Positions 7,648 to 15,222 of a DNA stretch of 27,136 nucleotides are shown piece after piece. Source of the stretch: JAURFX01 sp038125265 (GTDB lineage Bacteria > Pseudomonadota > Gammaproteobacteria > Steroidobacterales > Rariloculaceae). Location: assembly GCA_038125265.1 (NCBI GenBank), contig JAYPDM010000017.1, positions 1 through 27,136 of the forward strand, given 5' to 3'. Position numbers and translations under genes: made by a program. The first letter of the stretch is position 1, and each line of letters begins with the position of its first letter. Below the pieces are notes generated by a model. The model worked only from the letters and a program-made list of their open reading frames with translations. It was not told where the DNA came from and did not search any database.

Positions 7648-8887
7648 CAATTTCCTCGATAAGTTTTTGGGCAGCATGCATTCCGCTTGCTACTCCATCT
7701 TCATGAAAGCCATTGCCCCAATAGGCACCACAAAAGTAGGTATGATTTTTCCCATTAATCGTATCGATTCGACTCTGTGCATCAACTGCCTTCTGATCAA
7801 TGACAGGATGTGCATACTCAATCTCTTTAAGGATTAATTTTTCATCAATAAGTTCCTTTCCATTGAGGGTTACGCAAAAGTCAGGATCATCATCTTTGAG
7901 GTTTTGAAGTGTCTTCATGTGATAGGTAACAATGGGCGATTGGCTTAATTGGGTACTTGATGAAAAGTTCCAAGCTGACCATGCAGATTTATTCTTAGGT
8001 AATAGTCGGGTGTCTAAATGAAGGATTGCCTGATTTGTTTGATAATCGATAGCACCGAGTGTTCGTTGCTCCTCTGTTGAGGGCCTATCAATTAAATTGA
8101 GTGCTTCGTCACTATGGCAAGCAAAAATAACTCGATCAAAATCTTCTTGTATTCCTGATTGACCGTAAACAGTGACGCCATGATTATTTCTTGATACTTT
8201 CCAAATGGGGGTATCAGTGAGTAGCTTCGTGTGTAGATTTTGAGATAATTTTTTAATGTACTCGTGTGAACCCCCCTTAATGACGTACCATTGAGGCCGA
8301 TCCTTGATTTGAGCTAAACCATGATTATTAAAGAAATTGACTAAAAATTTTAAGGGAGTGCTCTTAACTTTATTGATATCGGTTGACCAGATCGAGGCAC
8401 ACATTGGCAAGAGGTAATACTCTTTAAAGTAGCGATGAAAATTATACCGAGTTAAGAATTCATCTACCGTTAATGCATCAATTGCCCTGTTATCTTTACA
8501 GTACTTATTAAACTTTAAGATTTCTATAATCATTTGATAGAAATGAATATTTAAGAAATTACGTTTTTGGCAAAATAGGGTCTTTAAGCTACTTCCGGCA
8601 TACTCAAAGTTTAGATCATCATCCCTGACACTAAAACTCATAGTGGTTGGAAGATACTCCACATATAGATCATCAAGCATTTTTAAAAAGTTTGGATACG
8701 TTTTTTTGTTAAAAACAATAAATCCGGTATCAATCGCATATTGATGATTACGCCATGAGCACTCAATGGTATTGGTGTGTCCTCCTAGATAAGAATTTTT
8801 TTCAAATAGAGTAATATCAAATCGATCCTTGAGATAATAGGCAGCAGTCAGACCAGAAATGCCAGATCCAATAATTGCAATTTTCAT
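7625..8887 (-). CDS. FAD-dependent oxidoreductase of the amine oxidase/desaturase type
   Basis: A protein of 420 residues with a complete N-terminal Rossmann fold: GSGISG at 7-12, the acidic E29 ending strand 2, then LGGHTNT (34-40), which contacts flavin in amine-oxidase-like proteins. The C-terminus carries the second FAD segment (FCGAYWGNGFHEDG). This subgroup is found beside DUF1365 and CFA-family genes, and homologues in Rhodobacter sphaeroides belong to the singlet-oxygen (SigmaE-ChrR) regulon. A reasonable inference is oxidation or desaturation of a modified acyl chain together with the methyltransferase; the substrate cannot be read from sequence. Its ATG overlaps the stop of the upstream DUF6134 gene (ATGA), indicating coupled translation. 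Confidence 0.88.
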   Translation of the reverse strand: MKIAIIGSGISGLTAAYYLKDRFDITLFEKNSYLGGHTNTIECSWRNHQYAIDTGFIVFNKKTYPNFLKMLDDLYVEYLPTTMSFSVRDDDLNFEYAGSSLKTLFCQKRNFLNIHFYQMIIEILKFNKYCKDNRAIDALTVDEFLTRYNFHRYFKEYYLLPMCASIWSTDINKVKSTPLKFLVNFFNNHGLAQIKDRPQWYVIKGGSHEYIKKLSQNLHTKLLTDTPIWKVSRNNHGVTVYGQSGIQEDFDRVIFACHSDEALNLIDRPSTEEQRTLGAIDYQTNQAILHLDTRLLPKNKSAWSAWNFSSSTQLSQSPIVTYHMKTLQNLKDDDPDFCVTLNGKELIDEKLILKEIEYAHPVIDQKAVDAQSRIDTINGKNHTYFCGAYWGNGFHEDGVASGMHAAQKLIEEIDGKQLSL

Positions 8888-9375
8888 CTAGATTCTTCGC
8901 TCATTAATTCGGGAAGCTTAAATTCTATAACGCGGTTTCTTACCTCGGCGCGTAACCCAAGCCACTCATTATCATTGTTATACGTTAAACTAAAGGGAGT
9001 ATCATCAAAGTAGAAAACTGATTCGATTAAACCATTTTCTCTACTTATCTCGGGAGTAAATTGCGAATCTTCTAACCTCCCGTTAAATGGATTAATCACT
9101 TGATTCGTGTATAAAAAAGTTGGATCCCAAAAGCTAGGCGTTCGCATGCAACTCTCTAATTCTACTGTGCTCGTCTCTCCTCTCCGAGTGACTGACAAAA
9201 CAAAGGCGTTATCTTCTCTCTGGCCATTGACGATAAATTCTCTAAGGCCATAGGATGTAATGGCTTGTAAGCTCTCAAGACATCCATCCAACCAAATCTC
9301 TTCGCTTGAATGTCGAAATCTAAAAAGAGGAATAAAAAGTACTCGAAATGAAAATACAGATTCTGTATTTATATA
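8884..9375 (-). CDS. DUF6134 family protein, N-terminus lost in assembly gap
   Basis: 163 C-terminal residues are visible; the gene runs into the 100-N gap at its 5' end, so start and signal peptide are missing. The visible part has the DUF6134 hallmarks: FRHSSEEIWLDGCL, then LQAITSYGLRE, a Cys-containing SCMRTPSFWDP and INPFNGRLEDSQF. These proteins are usually about 200 residues, secreted and of unknown function, so perhaps 30-60 residues are lost. In related lipid clusters this position is often held by DUF3833; I see no DUF3833 features here. The TGA stop overlaps the ATG of the FAD oxidoreductase. The long open frame across the gap joining it to DUF1295 is an artefact. Confidence 0.72.
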   Translation of the reverse strand, partial: YINTESVFSFRVLFIPLFRFRHSSEEIWLDGCLESLQAITSYGLREFIVNGQREDNAFVLSVTRRGETSTVELESCMRTPSFWDPTFLYTNQVINPFNGRLEDSQFTPEISRENGLIESVFYFDDTPFSLTYNNDNEWLGLRAEVRNRVIEFKLPELMSEESR

Positions 9376-9475
9376 NNNNNNNNNNNNNNNNNNNNNNNNN
9401 NNNNNNNNNNNNNNNNNNNNNNNNNNNNNNNNNNNNNNNNNNNNNNNNNNNNNNNNNNNNNNNNNNNNNNNNNNN
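9376..9475. other. Assembly gap, 100 N
   Basis: Exactly 100 N, the standard placeholder for a scaffold gap of unknown size. It interrupts the 3' end of the DUF1295 gene and the 5' end of the DUF6134 gene. From typical family lengths roughly 200-350 bp of coding sequence would be missing, but a whole extra small gene cannot be excluded. Confidence 0.97.
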
Positions 9476-10155
9476 AGAAGCAGTAAAGTCATCAGCAGTG
9501 GAGAGAAAAGCGTCATTGGATGTGATGCGGCAAGAGCGAATAGATAAAAGGACCACCAAACACAGCAGTCACCGAAGTAGTTTGGATGTCTGGTGTAATA
9601 CCAAAGTCCAGAATTGAGCACCAAGCCAGCATTGCTTTTATCTTTTTTAAAATTTAATAGTTGCCAGTCACCCACTGACTCGAATGTAAAGCCGAGTATA
9701 AAGATCGCAATAGCAACATAATGAATCCAGTTAAAACTTATGTCATTTTCAAGGAGTGTGAAAAAAATGGGCGCACTAATGACCCAAGCTAAAAAGCCCT
9801 GCAAGCCAAAAACTATATATATGCTCTTGATAGAAAAATAAGGCTCATTATTTGCTCTGATTGCTTGATATCTTGCGTCCTCAGGCTTACCCCAATTTTT
9901 ATAGGTGATGTGCAATGAGAGTCTCAAACCCCATAAAAGCAGAAGAATAAGCAGCAGCTTATTGACATCAGAGACTTGACCAAAAAAATTGGATGAGTCA
10001 AATGAGAGATGATAAAAGTAAAAAAAACCAAGCACAATAAATGCTAACGACCAAAGACTATCAACAATGCAAACCTTTTTTACATAAAGTGTATAAAGCC
10101 ACGGAATAATGCCAAGCGTCAGAATAAATATGAGTCCGTTAAAATAAATTTGCAT
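9476..10155 (-). CDS. DUF1295 (steroid 5-alpha-reductase-like) membrane protein, C-terminus lost in gap
   Basis: 226 residues are visible from ATG 10155; the 3' end lies in the gap. Several hydrophobic helices cross the sequence and the family signature TRHPNYFGDCCVWW is present (HPNYFGD at 190-196), matching DUF1295 and the wider NAD(P)H-dependent steroid reductase / isoprenylcysteine methyltransferase fold. Family members have about 250-270 residues, so only the last helix is probably missing. The likely role is an integral-membrane reductase or transferase acting on a lipid; the substrate is unknown. The open frame extends upstream to 10224, but MQIYFNGL with GAGA 7 nt before it is the natural start. 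It overlaps the DUF2878 gene by 17 bp. Confidence 0.82.
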
Positions 10156-10669
10156 AATATTTCTCACGAAAAATTTTTCCAATCCAGATAAACAATGGGA
10201 ACAGAATTCCCCAGCTAATAGCAATGAAGATTATTGATGCAGGTTTATTGATAAGGATTGCTGCGCCTAAGCGCTCACCAGCCAAATAAGTTAAAGGACC
10301 AAAAATAGCTCCCAATAAGGGAGTTACCACAAAGATTCGATTCATAAGAAGCATGGAATGATTAATGGTGAGGATAAACATTAACCAGAGTCCTAAAATC
10401 CAACCGGGGACACCAAAAATATTTAGATAATCTGTACCGTTATAAATAATGTAGCCAGAGCTGATAAAGAGGTATTCCCAGACTAAAGCAATAGTAAAAA
10501 GACATATGGAAAAATAAATTTCTTTAGCTAAATCACTCAGGTAAATAAAGTGTATGCAGGCATAAAAGACCGTGATCAATGGAAAAACCCATGGATAAGG
10601 TGTAGTTGCCCCGATGATGCAACCTAACCAATTAATTTGAAAGAAACCAAAATTTAAAATCTTTTTCAT
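10139..10669 (-). CDS. DUF2878 integral membrane protein
   Basis: A protein of 176 residues, mostly hydrophobic with about five to six transmembrane helices. It matches DUF2878: an N-terminal NFGFFQINWLGCIIGA helix, then PGWILGLWLMFILTINHS, and a glycine-rich GAIFGPLTYLAGERLGA near the C-terminus. Function is unknown; the family is almost always met beside the CFA-like / FAD / DUF1365 genes. The start codon overlaps the TGA of the upstream methyltransferase (ATGA), and the 3' end overlaps DUF1295 by 17 bp, so expression as part of the operon is nearly certain. It is probably a membrane partner of the lipid-modifying enzymes, an inference from neighbourhood only. Confidence 0.83.
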   Translation of the reverse strand: MKKILNFGFFQINWLGCIIGATTPYPWVFPLITVFYACIHFIYLSDLAKEIYFSICLFTIALVWEYLFISSGYIIYNGTDYLNIFGVPGWILGLWLMFILTINHSMLLMNRIFVVTPLLGAIFGPLTYLAGERLGAAILINKPASIIFIAISWGILFPLFIWIGKIFREKYYANLF

Positions 10670-11712
10670 CCGTTTTTACTAAATAGATAATGCGTTACAA
10701 ACCACTCCTCGCCGCTGTTATAGGCAAAGAGCTCTGCGCAAGACATATAAAAAATTCTCCACCTATTGAACCAGATTGTTGAATTTTTTTCACCATAGGC
10801 CTGGTTAAATAGAATTTTTATTTGTTTTTTATTTGTGTCCATGAGTCTCAGCCAATCATTACAAGTGTGATAGTAATTTTGTCCATTCCAATGCCATTTT
10901 TTTTCAAGCAATAAGTCTTCTTGAAATTGATCAGGAAGATTTTCTGATGGCATCATGCCCCCTGTAAAAAAATACTTAGACATCCAATCCGCATCCGATT
11001 TGATTTCATACAAGTAGGGAAAATCACGGTGTGTGAATATGTGTTTAAAAAATTTACCATTCGGTTTGAGCCAAGTAGCTATTCTTTGGTAAAGTTGGCG
11101 ATAGTTTCTCATATGCTCAAACATTTCAATCGAGATTATTCGATCAAATTGCGTATCGATACTAAAATCCCGCATATCAGAAGTGATGACATTTATATTT
11201 TTTAAGCCTAGTTCACTAGCGCGACTATCGATCCAAATCTTCTGTGTTGATGAGTTAGACACGGCAGTAATGGATGAATTGCTATATTTTCTAGCCATGA
11301 AGAGTGTTAAAGAGCCCCAGCCACATCCTAATTCAAGAATATTCATATGATCAGATAGCTCGGCTCTTTCGGTTGTCACGTCCAAGGCATCGGTCTCTGC
11401 TTTTGATAAATCTGAGTCCTGCTCATAAAGGCAGCAGCTGTACTTAAGTTGTGGACCGAGACTTAATTTAAAGAAATCTGAGGGTACTTCATAGTGTTGC
11501 TCATTTGCATCCTGTGTATTTAGAGCTATAGGGCTTTGGTCCATCATTTTTACAAACTTATCTAAAGGATCACTTTGGTTAGATTTGAGAGCTTTATTAT
11601 TCTGAATCAGACGCTGTTTTAACAATGCTCGAATACCAAAACGAATTAAAAAATCAGGAATATAGCCTCTTTCTGACAAACCTATAAAACTACTGATTAA
11701 CTGACTTACCAT
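10666..11712 (-). CDS. CFA/coclaurine-N-methyltransferase-like SAM methyltransferase II
   Basis: A protein of 348 residues. Motifs in order: HYEVPSDFF, LKYSCCLYE (C93), the SAM loop ELGCGWGS (127-134), EMFEHM (196-201, E199) and FFKHIFTHRD (H224). These match the branch of the CFA superfamily that includes plant coclaurine N-methyltransferases, and differ from methyltransferase I in sequence and layout. Unlike methyltransferase I it keeps Cys, Glu and His at the positions that bind bicarbonate in true Cfa enzymes. The likely role is methyl or methylene transfer from SAM to a lipid or small molecule; the acceptor is unknown. It starts 7 bp inside the SDR gene, with GGAG about 10 nt upstream, and its TGA overlaps the DUF2878 ATG. 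Confidence 0.85.
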   Translation of the reverse strand: MVSQLISSFIGLSERGYIPDFLIRFGIRALLKQRLIQNNKALKSNQSDPLDKFVKMMDQSPIALNTQDANEQHYEVPSDFFKLSLGPQLKYSCCLYEQDSDLSKAETDALDVTTERAELSDHMNILELGCGWGSLTLFMARKYSNSSITAVSNSSTQKIWIDSRASELGLKNINVITSDMRDFSIDTQFDRIISIEMFEHMRNYRQLYQRIATWLKPNGKFFKHIFTHRDFPYLYEIKSDADWMSKYFFTGGMMPSENLPDQFQEDLLLEKKWHWNGQNYYHTCNDWLRLMDTNKKQIKILFNQAYGEKNSTIWFNRWRIFYMSCAELFAYNSGEEWFVTHYLFSKNG

Positions 11713-12389
11713 GGTATGTGAGCTCCATCATAGTTCACAAAACTGCCTGAATCTTCGCTCCCGAGAGATGCAATGGTTTTGATTAGACTCTTTACAGAGT
11801 CATCTGCAGAGATCAGGGCCTGGGGCCCGCCCATATCTGTTTTTACCCATCCTGGATGCACTGCTACCACGCTGATTCCATTAGAGGACAGACTAATCGA
11901 TAAAGATTTTACCATTTGATTTAATGCCGCTTTAGTCGACCTATAAATTAAACTGCCTCCACTACTGTTATCAGTAATAGAGCCCATCTTAGAGGACAGA
12001 AAGATTATTTTTTTTTGTCCGTTAATTTTAAGCTTTGGAATAAGTTTTTGTGTGACCAAAAGAGGCCTAATAAAGTTGATTAAACAAGTTTCTAACCAAA
12101 TATTCTCATCAAAGTCATGAAGATTTTGCTTCTTACCCCCATAGACTGCTGCATTATTAATAATGAGATCAAATTGATGGTCGAGGCTATCTAGTTGATG
12201 GATACTATCAAGGTTGCTTAAATCCATCTGAATAACTTCTAAGTTTGGATTTCCTTTGTAAATTTTAAGTGATTCACTTTTACGAACACTCGCATAAACT
12301 TTCCATCCTAGTCTCAGATACTCACTGACAAAGCTAAGCCCGATACCTCTGTTGCCACCTGTTATAAATACAGAGCGTTCCTCAGCCAT
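11706..12389 (-). CDS. Short-chain dehydrogenase/reductase (SDR)
   Basis: A protein of 227 residues with all classical SDR elements: the cofactor loop TGGNRGIG (10-17), the NNAA strand (78-81), the catalytic Ser in LSS (131-133) and Y149-x-x-x-K153. PGWVKTDMGG after the active site is the usual substrate-loop hinge. It is a cytoplasmic NAD(P)-dependent oxidoreductase. An R at 36 in ASVR suggests NADP preference, but this is weak evidence. The substrate is unknown; SDRs are common members of the ChrR-linked lipid cluster. Its ATG shares an A with the TAA of the pirin gene (TAATG), and its 3' end overlaps methyltransferase II by 7 bp. Confidence 0.88.
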   Translation of the reverse strand: MAEERSVFITGGNRGIGLSFVSEYLRLGWKVYASVRKSESLKIYKGNPNLEVIQMDLSNLDSIHQLDSLDHQFDLIINNAAVYGGKKQNLHDFDENIWLETCLINFIRPLLVTQKLIPKLKINGQKKIIFLSSKMGSITDNSSGGSLIYRSTKAALNQMVKSLSISLSSNGISVVAVHPGWVKTDMGGPQALISADDSVKSLIKTIASLGSEDSGSFVNYDGAHIPW

Positions 12390-13207
12390 TAAAAATTACC
12401 CGCTTGATAGTCCATAATGGCCTGGTAAATTTCTTCTTGTGTATTCATGACAAAAGGACCTGAGCGTGCAATAGGTTCTTTAATGCTAGGTGCTGAGAAT
12501 AATAAAAAGCGCGAGTCTTTTTGGGCCAATACGTTTAATGTAGATGTTGAAAGCTGTACCAGCTGATTTTCTTTAACCTCAAAATTTTCAACTTCAATTT
12601 GACCCTCAATTACAAACAAAAGGGTAGTATTGCCATTAAGGGATGAAGTTGAATAATGTTCATTTTGGTTAACTGAAATATCAAAAAAACTTGTATCATT
12701 CAGTTTAGTTTCAATAAGCCCTTTATACTGATTAGATTTACCGGCAATGACCTTAACTTTTATCCCTTGTTGTGTCTCGTCAATGCTAAAATCCTCGTGA
12801 GAAAATTCTTGGTACCTAGGTTCACATAATTTCTCATTTGACGGGAGATTTATCCAAACTTGAAAACCGTATAATAATCCATCTTTTTGAATAGGCATTT
12901 CAGAGTGTATGATTCCCTTGCCAGCAGTCATCCACTGGACACCTCCATCTAAAATTTCACCTGCATGTCCTTTATTATCAGCATGTTTTAGACTTCCCTT
13001 CACAATGTAAGTAACAGTCTCAAAGCCTCTGTGGGGATGATCGGGGAACCCTGCAATGTAATCCTTGGGGTTATCAGAGTAAAAGCAATCAAATAGTAGA
13101 AAGGGATCAATGTCTCCAGTGTAGGGAGTGCCAATGTATCTAAGTAAATTTACCCCAGCGCCATCTCGTGCCGGTATCGGATTAATTGCCTTAATGCTAG
13201 TATTCAT
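12389..13207 (-). CDS. Pirin family protein, first gene of the lipid operon
   Basis: A protein of 272 residues, a bicupin of the pirin family. The metal site is intact: H57 and H59 in DHPHRGFETVTY, and H101 and E103 in GKGIIHSEMP, equivalent to the Fe ligands of human pirin. Some bacterial pirins have quercetin 2,3-dioxygenase activity and others respond to redox state, so the exact role here is open. The protein has normal length and no signal peptide. It heads the ten-gene minus-strand operon, with only 31 bp to the divergent DUF1244 gene. No Shine-Dalgarno is present, and a TATAAT ends 6 nt before the ATG, suggesting a leaderless transcript. Confidence 0.9.
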   Translation of the reverse strand: MNTSIKAINPIPARDGAGVNLLRYIGTPYTGDIDPFLLFDCFYSDNPKDYIAGFPDHPHRGFETVTYIVKGSLKHADNKGHAGEILDGGVQWMTAGKGIIHSEMPIQKDGLLYGFQVWINLPSNEKLCEPRYQEFSHEDFSIDETQQGIKVKVIAGKSNQYKGLIETKLNDTSFFDISVNQNEHYSTSSLNGNTTLLFVIEGQIEVENFEVKENQLVQLSTSTLNVLAQKDSRFLLFSAPSIKEPIARSGPFVMNTQEEIYQAIMDYQAGNF

Positions 13208-13213
13208 AATTAA

Positions 13214-13219
13214 ATTATA
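13214..13219 (-). promoter_or_regulatory. Candidate -10 box (TATAAT) of the pirin/lipid operon
   Basis: On the minus strand a perfect TATAAT lies 6 nt before the pirin ATG, so transcription would begin at or within a base or two of the start codon. No good -35 hexamer is found 16-18 nt upstream, and the area is AT-rich, so chance is possible. I see no TGATC-type -35 such as those used by the ChrR-controlled sigma factor just upstream. Confidence 0.4.
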
Positions 13220-13238
13220 TATTTTTTGGAGTTACTAA

Positions 13239-13487
13239 ATGGATAATATTGACATTGAAATTCAGCTAAAATCCAAAGCTTTTGATGCCTTAATCAAGCA
13301 CTTACAAGATCGTACTGATGTTCAAAATATTGACCTAATGAATTTAGCCGGATTTTGTAGAAATTGTCTTAGCAAATGGTATGTTGCTGCAGCAAAAGAA
13401 GAGGGGATTTCTATCGATTATGAGGAAGCAAGAGAAAAAATCTATGGTATGTCCTACGATGCTTGGAAAAAAAATTTTCAAAAATGA
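13239..13487 (+). CDS. DUF1244 family protein
   Basis: A small cytoplasmic protein of 82 residues. It has the DUF1244 core FCRNCLSKWYVAAAKEEG with its paired Cys (C41 and C44 by position) and the closing YGMSYDAWKKNF. The family is found as short all-helical proteins in many proteobacteria and has no assigned function; the Cys pair could bind metal, but that is speculation. The start is ATG with GGAG 8 nt upstream. It is divergent from pirin and directly abuts the convergent ispB stop with no spacer, leaving no room for a terminator outside the coding regions. Confidence 0.85.
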   Translation: MDNIDIEIQLKSKAFDALIKHLQDRTDVQNIDLMNLAGFCRNCLSKWYVAAAKEEGISIDYEEAREKIYGMSYDAWKKNFQK

Positions 13488-14507
13488 CTAATTGGATCTA
13501 CCTAGTGCTAATGTCGCTAATTTAATTAGGCCATCCTTATACTTTGTGCTGGGTAATGCCTCAAGTGCTGCAATGGCATGATTGGTCTCCTCAGTTGCCC
13601 TCTCAATGCAGTATTGGATTGACTCAGTCGCTTCGATAATAAGTAAAATTGATTTTAGATTTGTAAGATCTCCATTGAATATGGCCTCGGAGATTAAATG
13701 ATTTTCAGCAGCTGTTCCGCGCTGTTGAGCAATAATTAATGGCAAGGTGGTTTTGCCTTCCATCAGATCGTCTCCTATATTTTTTCCAAGTACAGCTTCG
13801 GATGAATTGTAATCCAGACAGTCATCAATGATCTGAAAAGCGTTACCAAGATGTCGCCCGTATTTTTTTAGAGCAAGACAAATCTCTTTTGCTTGATTTT
13901 GTATTACACCAGAAATTTCTGTAGCTGCTTCAAAAAGCGCAGAAGTTTTTCTATAAATAATCTGCATGTAATCCTGTTCTGTAAGTTTAGGATTATTTGC
14001 AGACATAAATTGTAAAACCTCTCCCTCAGCAATCGTATTCGTTGTGTTTGACATAATTTTCATCATTTGCTCATTCTCAATCTCATTCATGAGCTGAAAT
14101 GATCTTGAGTATAAGAAATCACCAACCAGGACGCTTGGTTTTGGGCCAAATTTTGCATTTGCCGTTGGCTTTCCCCTTCGTAATAATGATTGATCAACCA
14201 CATCATCATGCAATAACGTTGCGGTATGAATTAATTCGATTATCAGAGCAGCAAGGACATGGTTCGAAGGGCTCTCTGAGACGGCCCTTGAGGCTAATAG
14301 AGATACTAATGGTCTAATTCTTTTTCCTTTAGCATCAATAATATGCTGTGATATCTCATTGACAAGACGAATATCACTGCCTAGTCTTTGACTAATTAAT
14401 CGATCAAAATCATTGAGATCATCTTTAACCAAAGCGTTGATGCGCTTTAGATTTAGCTTTAAGTCAATATTTAATACCGGTAAGGACATAAGAGAGTAAT
14501 TTAGCAT
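13488..14507 (-). CDS. ispB: All-trans polyprenyl (octaprenyl-type) diphosphate synthase
   Basis: A protein of 339 residues that extends farnesyl diphosphate with isopentenyl diphosphate to make the ubiquinone side chain. The first Asp-rich motif DDVVD is at 101-105 and the second, DDCLD, at 228-232; GKRIRP (61-66) and GKTTLPLI (251-258) bind substrate diphosphates. Chain length of the product cannot be told for certain. An internal ATG at 14489 (MSLPVL) is an alternative start; neither has a clear Shine-Dalgarno. It is divergent from rplU, as in many gammaproteobacteria, which supports the symbol. The 3' end abuts DUF1244. Confidence 0.92.
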   Translation of the reverse strand: MLNYSLMSLPVLNIDLKLNLKRINALVKDDLNDFDRLISQRLGSDIRLVNEISQHIIDAKGKRIRPLVSLLASRAVSESPSNHVLAALIIELIHTATLLHDDVVDQSLLRRGKPTANAKFGPKPSVLVGDFLYSRSFQLMNEIENEQMMKIMSNTTNTIAEGEVLQFMSANNPKLTEQDYMQIIYRKTSALFEAATEISGVIQNQAKEICLALKKYGRHLGNAFQIIDDCLDYNSSEAVLGKNIGDDLMEGKTTLPLIIAQQRGTAAENHLISEAIFNGDLTNLKSILLIIEATESIQYCIERATEETNHAIAALEALPSTKYKDGLIKLATLALGRSN

Positions 14508-14531
14508 AAAAATATAAAGATCATAGGATCA

Positions 14532-14560
14532 TTGACCTTTGATCATGAGACTAATAAAAT
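14532..14560 (+). promoter_or_regulatory. Sigma-70-type promoter of rplU-rpmA
   Basis: TTGACC (14532-14537), a 17-nt spacer and TAAAAT (14555-14560) form a good housekeeping promoter. The transcription start would be near 14567, leaving a leader of about 19 nt with AGG before the rplU ATG. The -35 box is embedded in a cluster of three GATCAT hexamers. Confidence 0.7.
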
Positions 14561-14585
14561 GTGACATCTTTTTATAGGTATATGT

Positions 14586-14897
14586 ATGTTAGCTGTAATT
14601 AAAACTGGCGGTAAACAGTATAAAGTCACTGAGGGTCAATATCTCAAGGTTGAAAGCCTTGCGGGAGAAGTTGGCAGTTCAGTTACTTTTGATCATGTAT
14701 TGCTCGCAGAATCTGATGGCGAGATAAAGGTCGGTACGCCTTACATTGATGGGGTAACCGTAACCGCAGAAGTTGTAAATCATGGTAAAGCAAAAAAAGT
14801 TAATATTATTAAATTCAAAAGACGCCAAAACTATAAAAGATTCAAAGGGCATCGACAAAACTATACCGAAGTTAAAATAACCGAGATAAAGGTTTAA
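14586..14897 (+). CDS. rplU: 50S ribosomal protein L21
   Basis: A protein of 103 residues, the same length as E. coli L21. It opens with AVIKTGGKQYKV, the invariant L21 start, and contains the basic FKRRQNYKRFKGHRQ segment near the C-terminus that contacts 23S rRNA. It is a structural component of the large subunit. The start ATG at 14586 follows an AGG about 7 nt upstream. It is first in rplU-rpmA-obgE, 12 bp before rpmA, and divergent from ispB, the usual gammaproteobacterial arrangement. Confidence 0.97.
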   Translation: MLAVIKTGGKQYKVTEGQYLKVESLAGEVGSSVTFDHVLLAESDGEIKVGTPYIDGVTVTAEVVNHGKAKKVNIIKFKRRQNYKRFKGHRQNYTEVKITEIKV

Positions 14898-14909
14898 TAG
14901 GAGACTCAA

Positions 14910-15170
14910 ATGGCACATAAGAAAGCTGGTGGTAGTTCTAAAAACGGAAGAGATTCAGAGAGTAAGCGTCTTGGTGTCAAGAAATTTGGTGGAGAACATG
15001 TTATCCCAGGTAACATTATTGTTCGTCAAAGAGGTACAAAATTTCATGCTGGAGTTAATGCTGCCCTTGGAAAAGATCATACGATCTATGCGGTTTCTGA
15101 AGGTGTAGTTACCTTTAAGCAGCGTGGTGACAAAAATAGAAAATTTGTCGACATCTTACCTGTAGCTTAA
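14910..15170 (+). CDS. rpmA: 50S ribosomal protein L27
   Basis: A protein of 86 residues, nearly the same length as E. coli L27. The N-terminus AHKKAGGSSKNGRDS is the flexible tail that reaches the peptidyl-transferase centre, and it begins directly after the initiator Met, so no Firmicutes-style cleaved extension is present. FHAGVNAALGKDHTIYA follows. A strong AGGAG lies 8 nt before the ATG. It is cotranscribed with rplU (12-bp gap) and followed 52 bp later by obgE. Confidence 0.97.
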   Translation: MAHKKAGGSSKNGRDSESKRLGVKKFGGEHVIPGNIIVRQRGTKFHAGVNAALGKDHTIYAVSEGVVTFKQRGDKNRKFVDILPVA

Positions 15171-15222
15171 CTTTATATATCTATTCTTATTCTTAATACA
15201 GATTATCCTGTAGGATAAATTT

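Noticed and set aside
8884..10224. A single 446-residue protein spanning the N stretch.
   Set aside because: The open frame passes through 100 N and joins two unrelated families; each side is a fragment of its own gene.
13208..13340. A ChrR-type sigma factor promoter (TGATC at -35) upstream of pirin.
   Set aside because: No TGATCC-like hexamer is seen at the right distance; only an AT-rich TATAAT is present.
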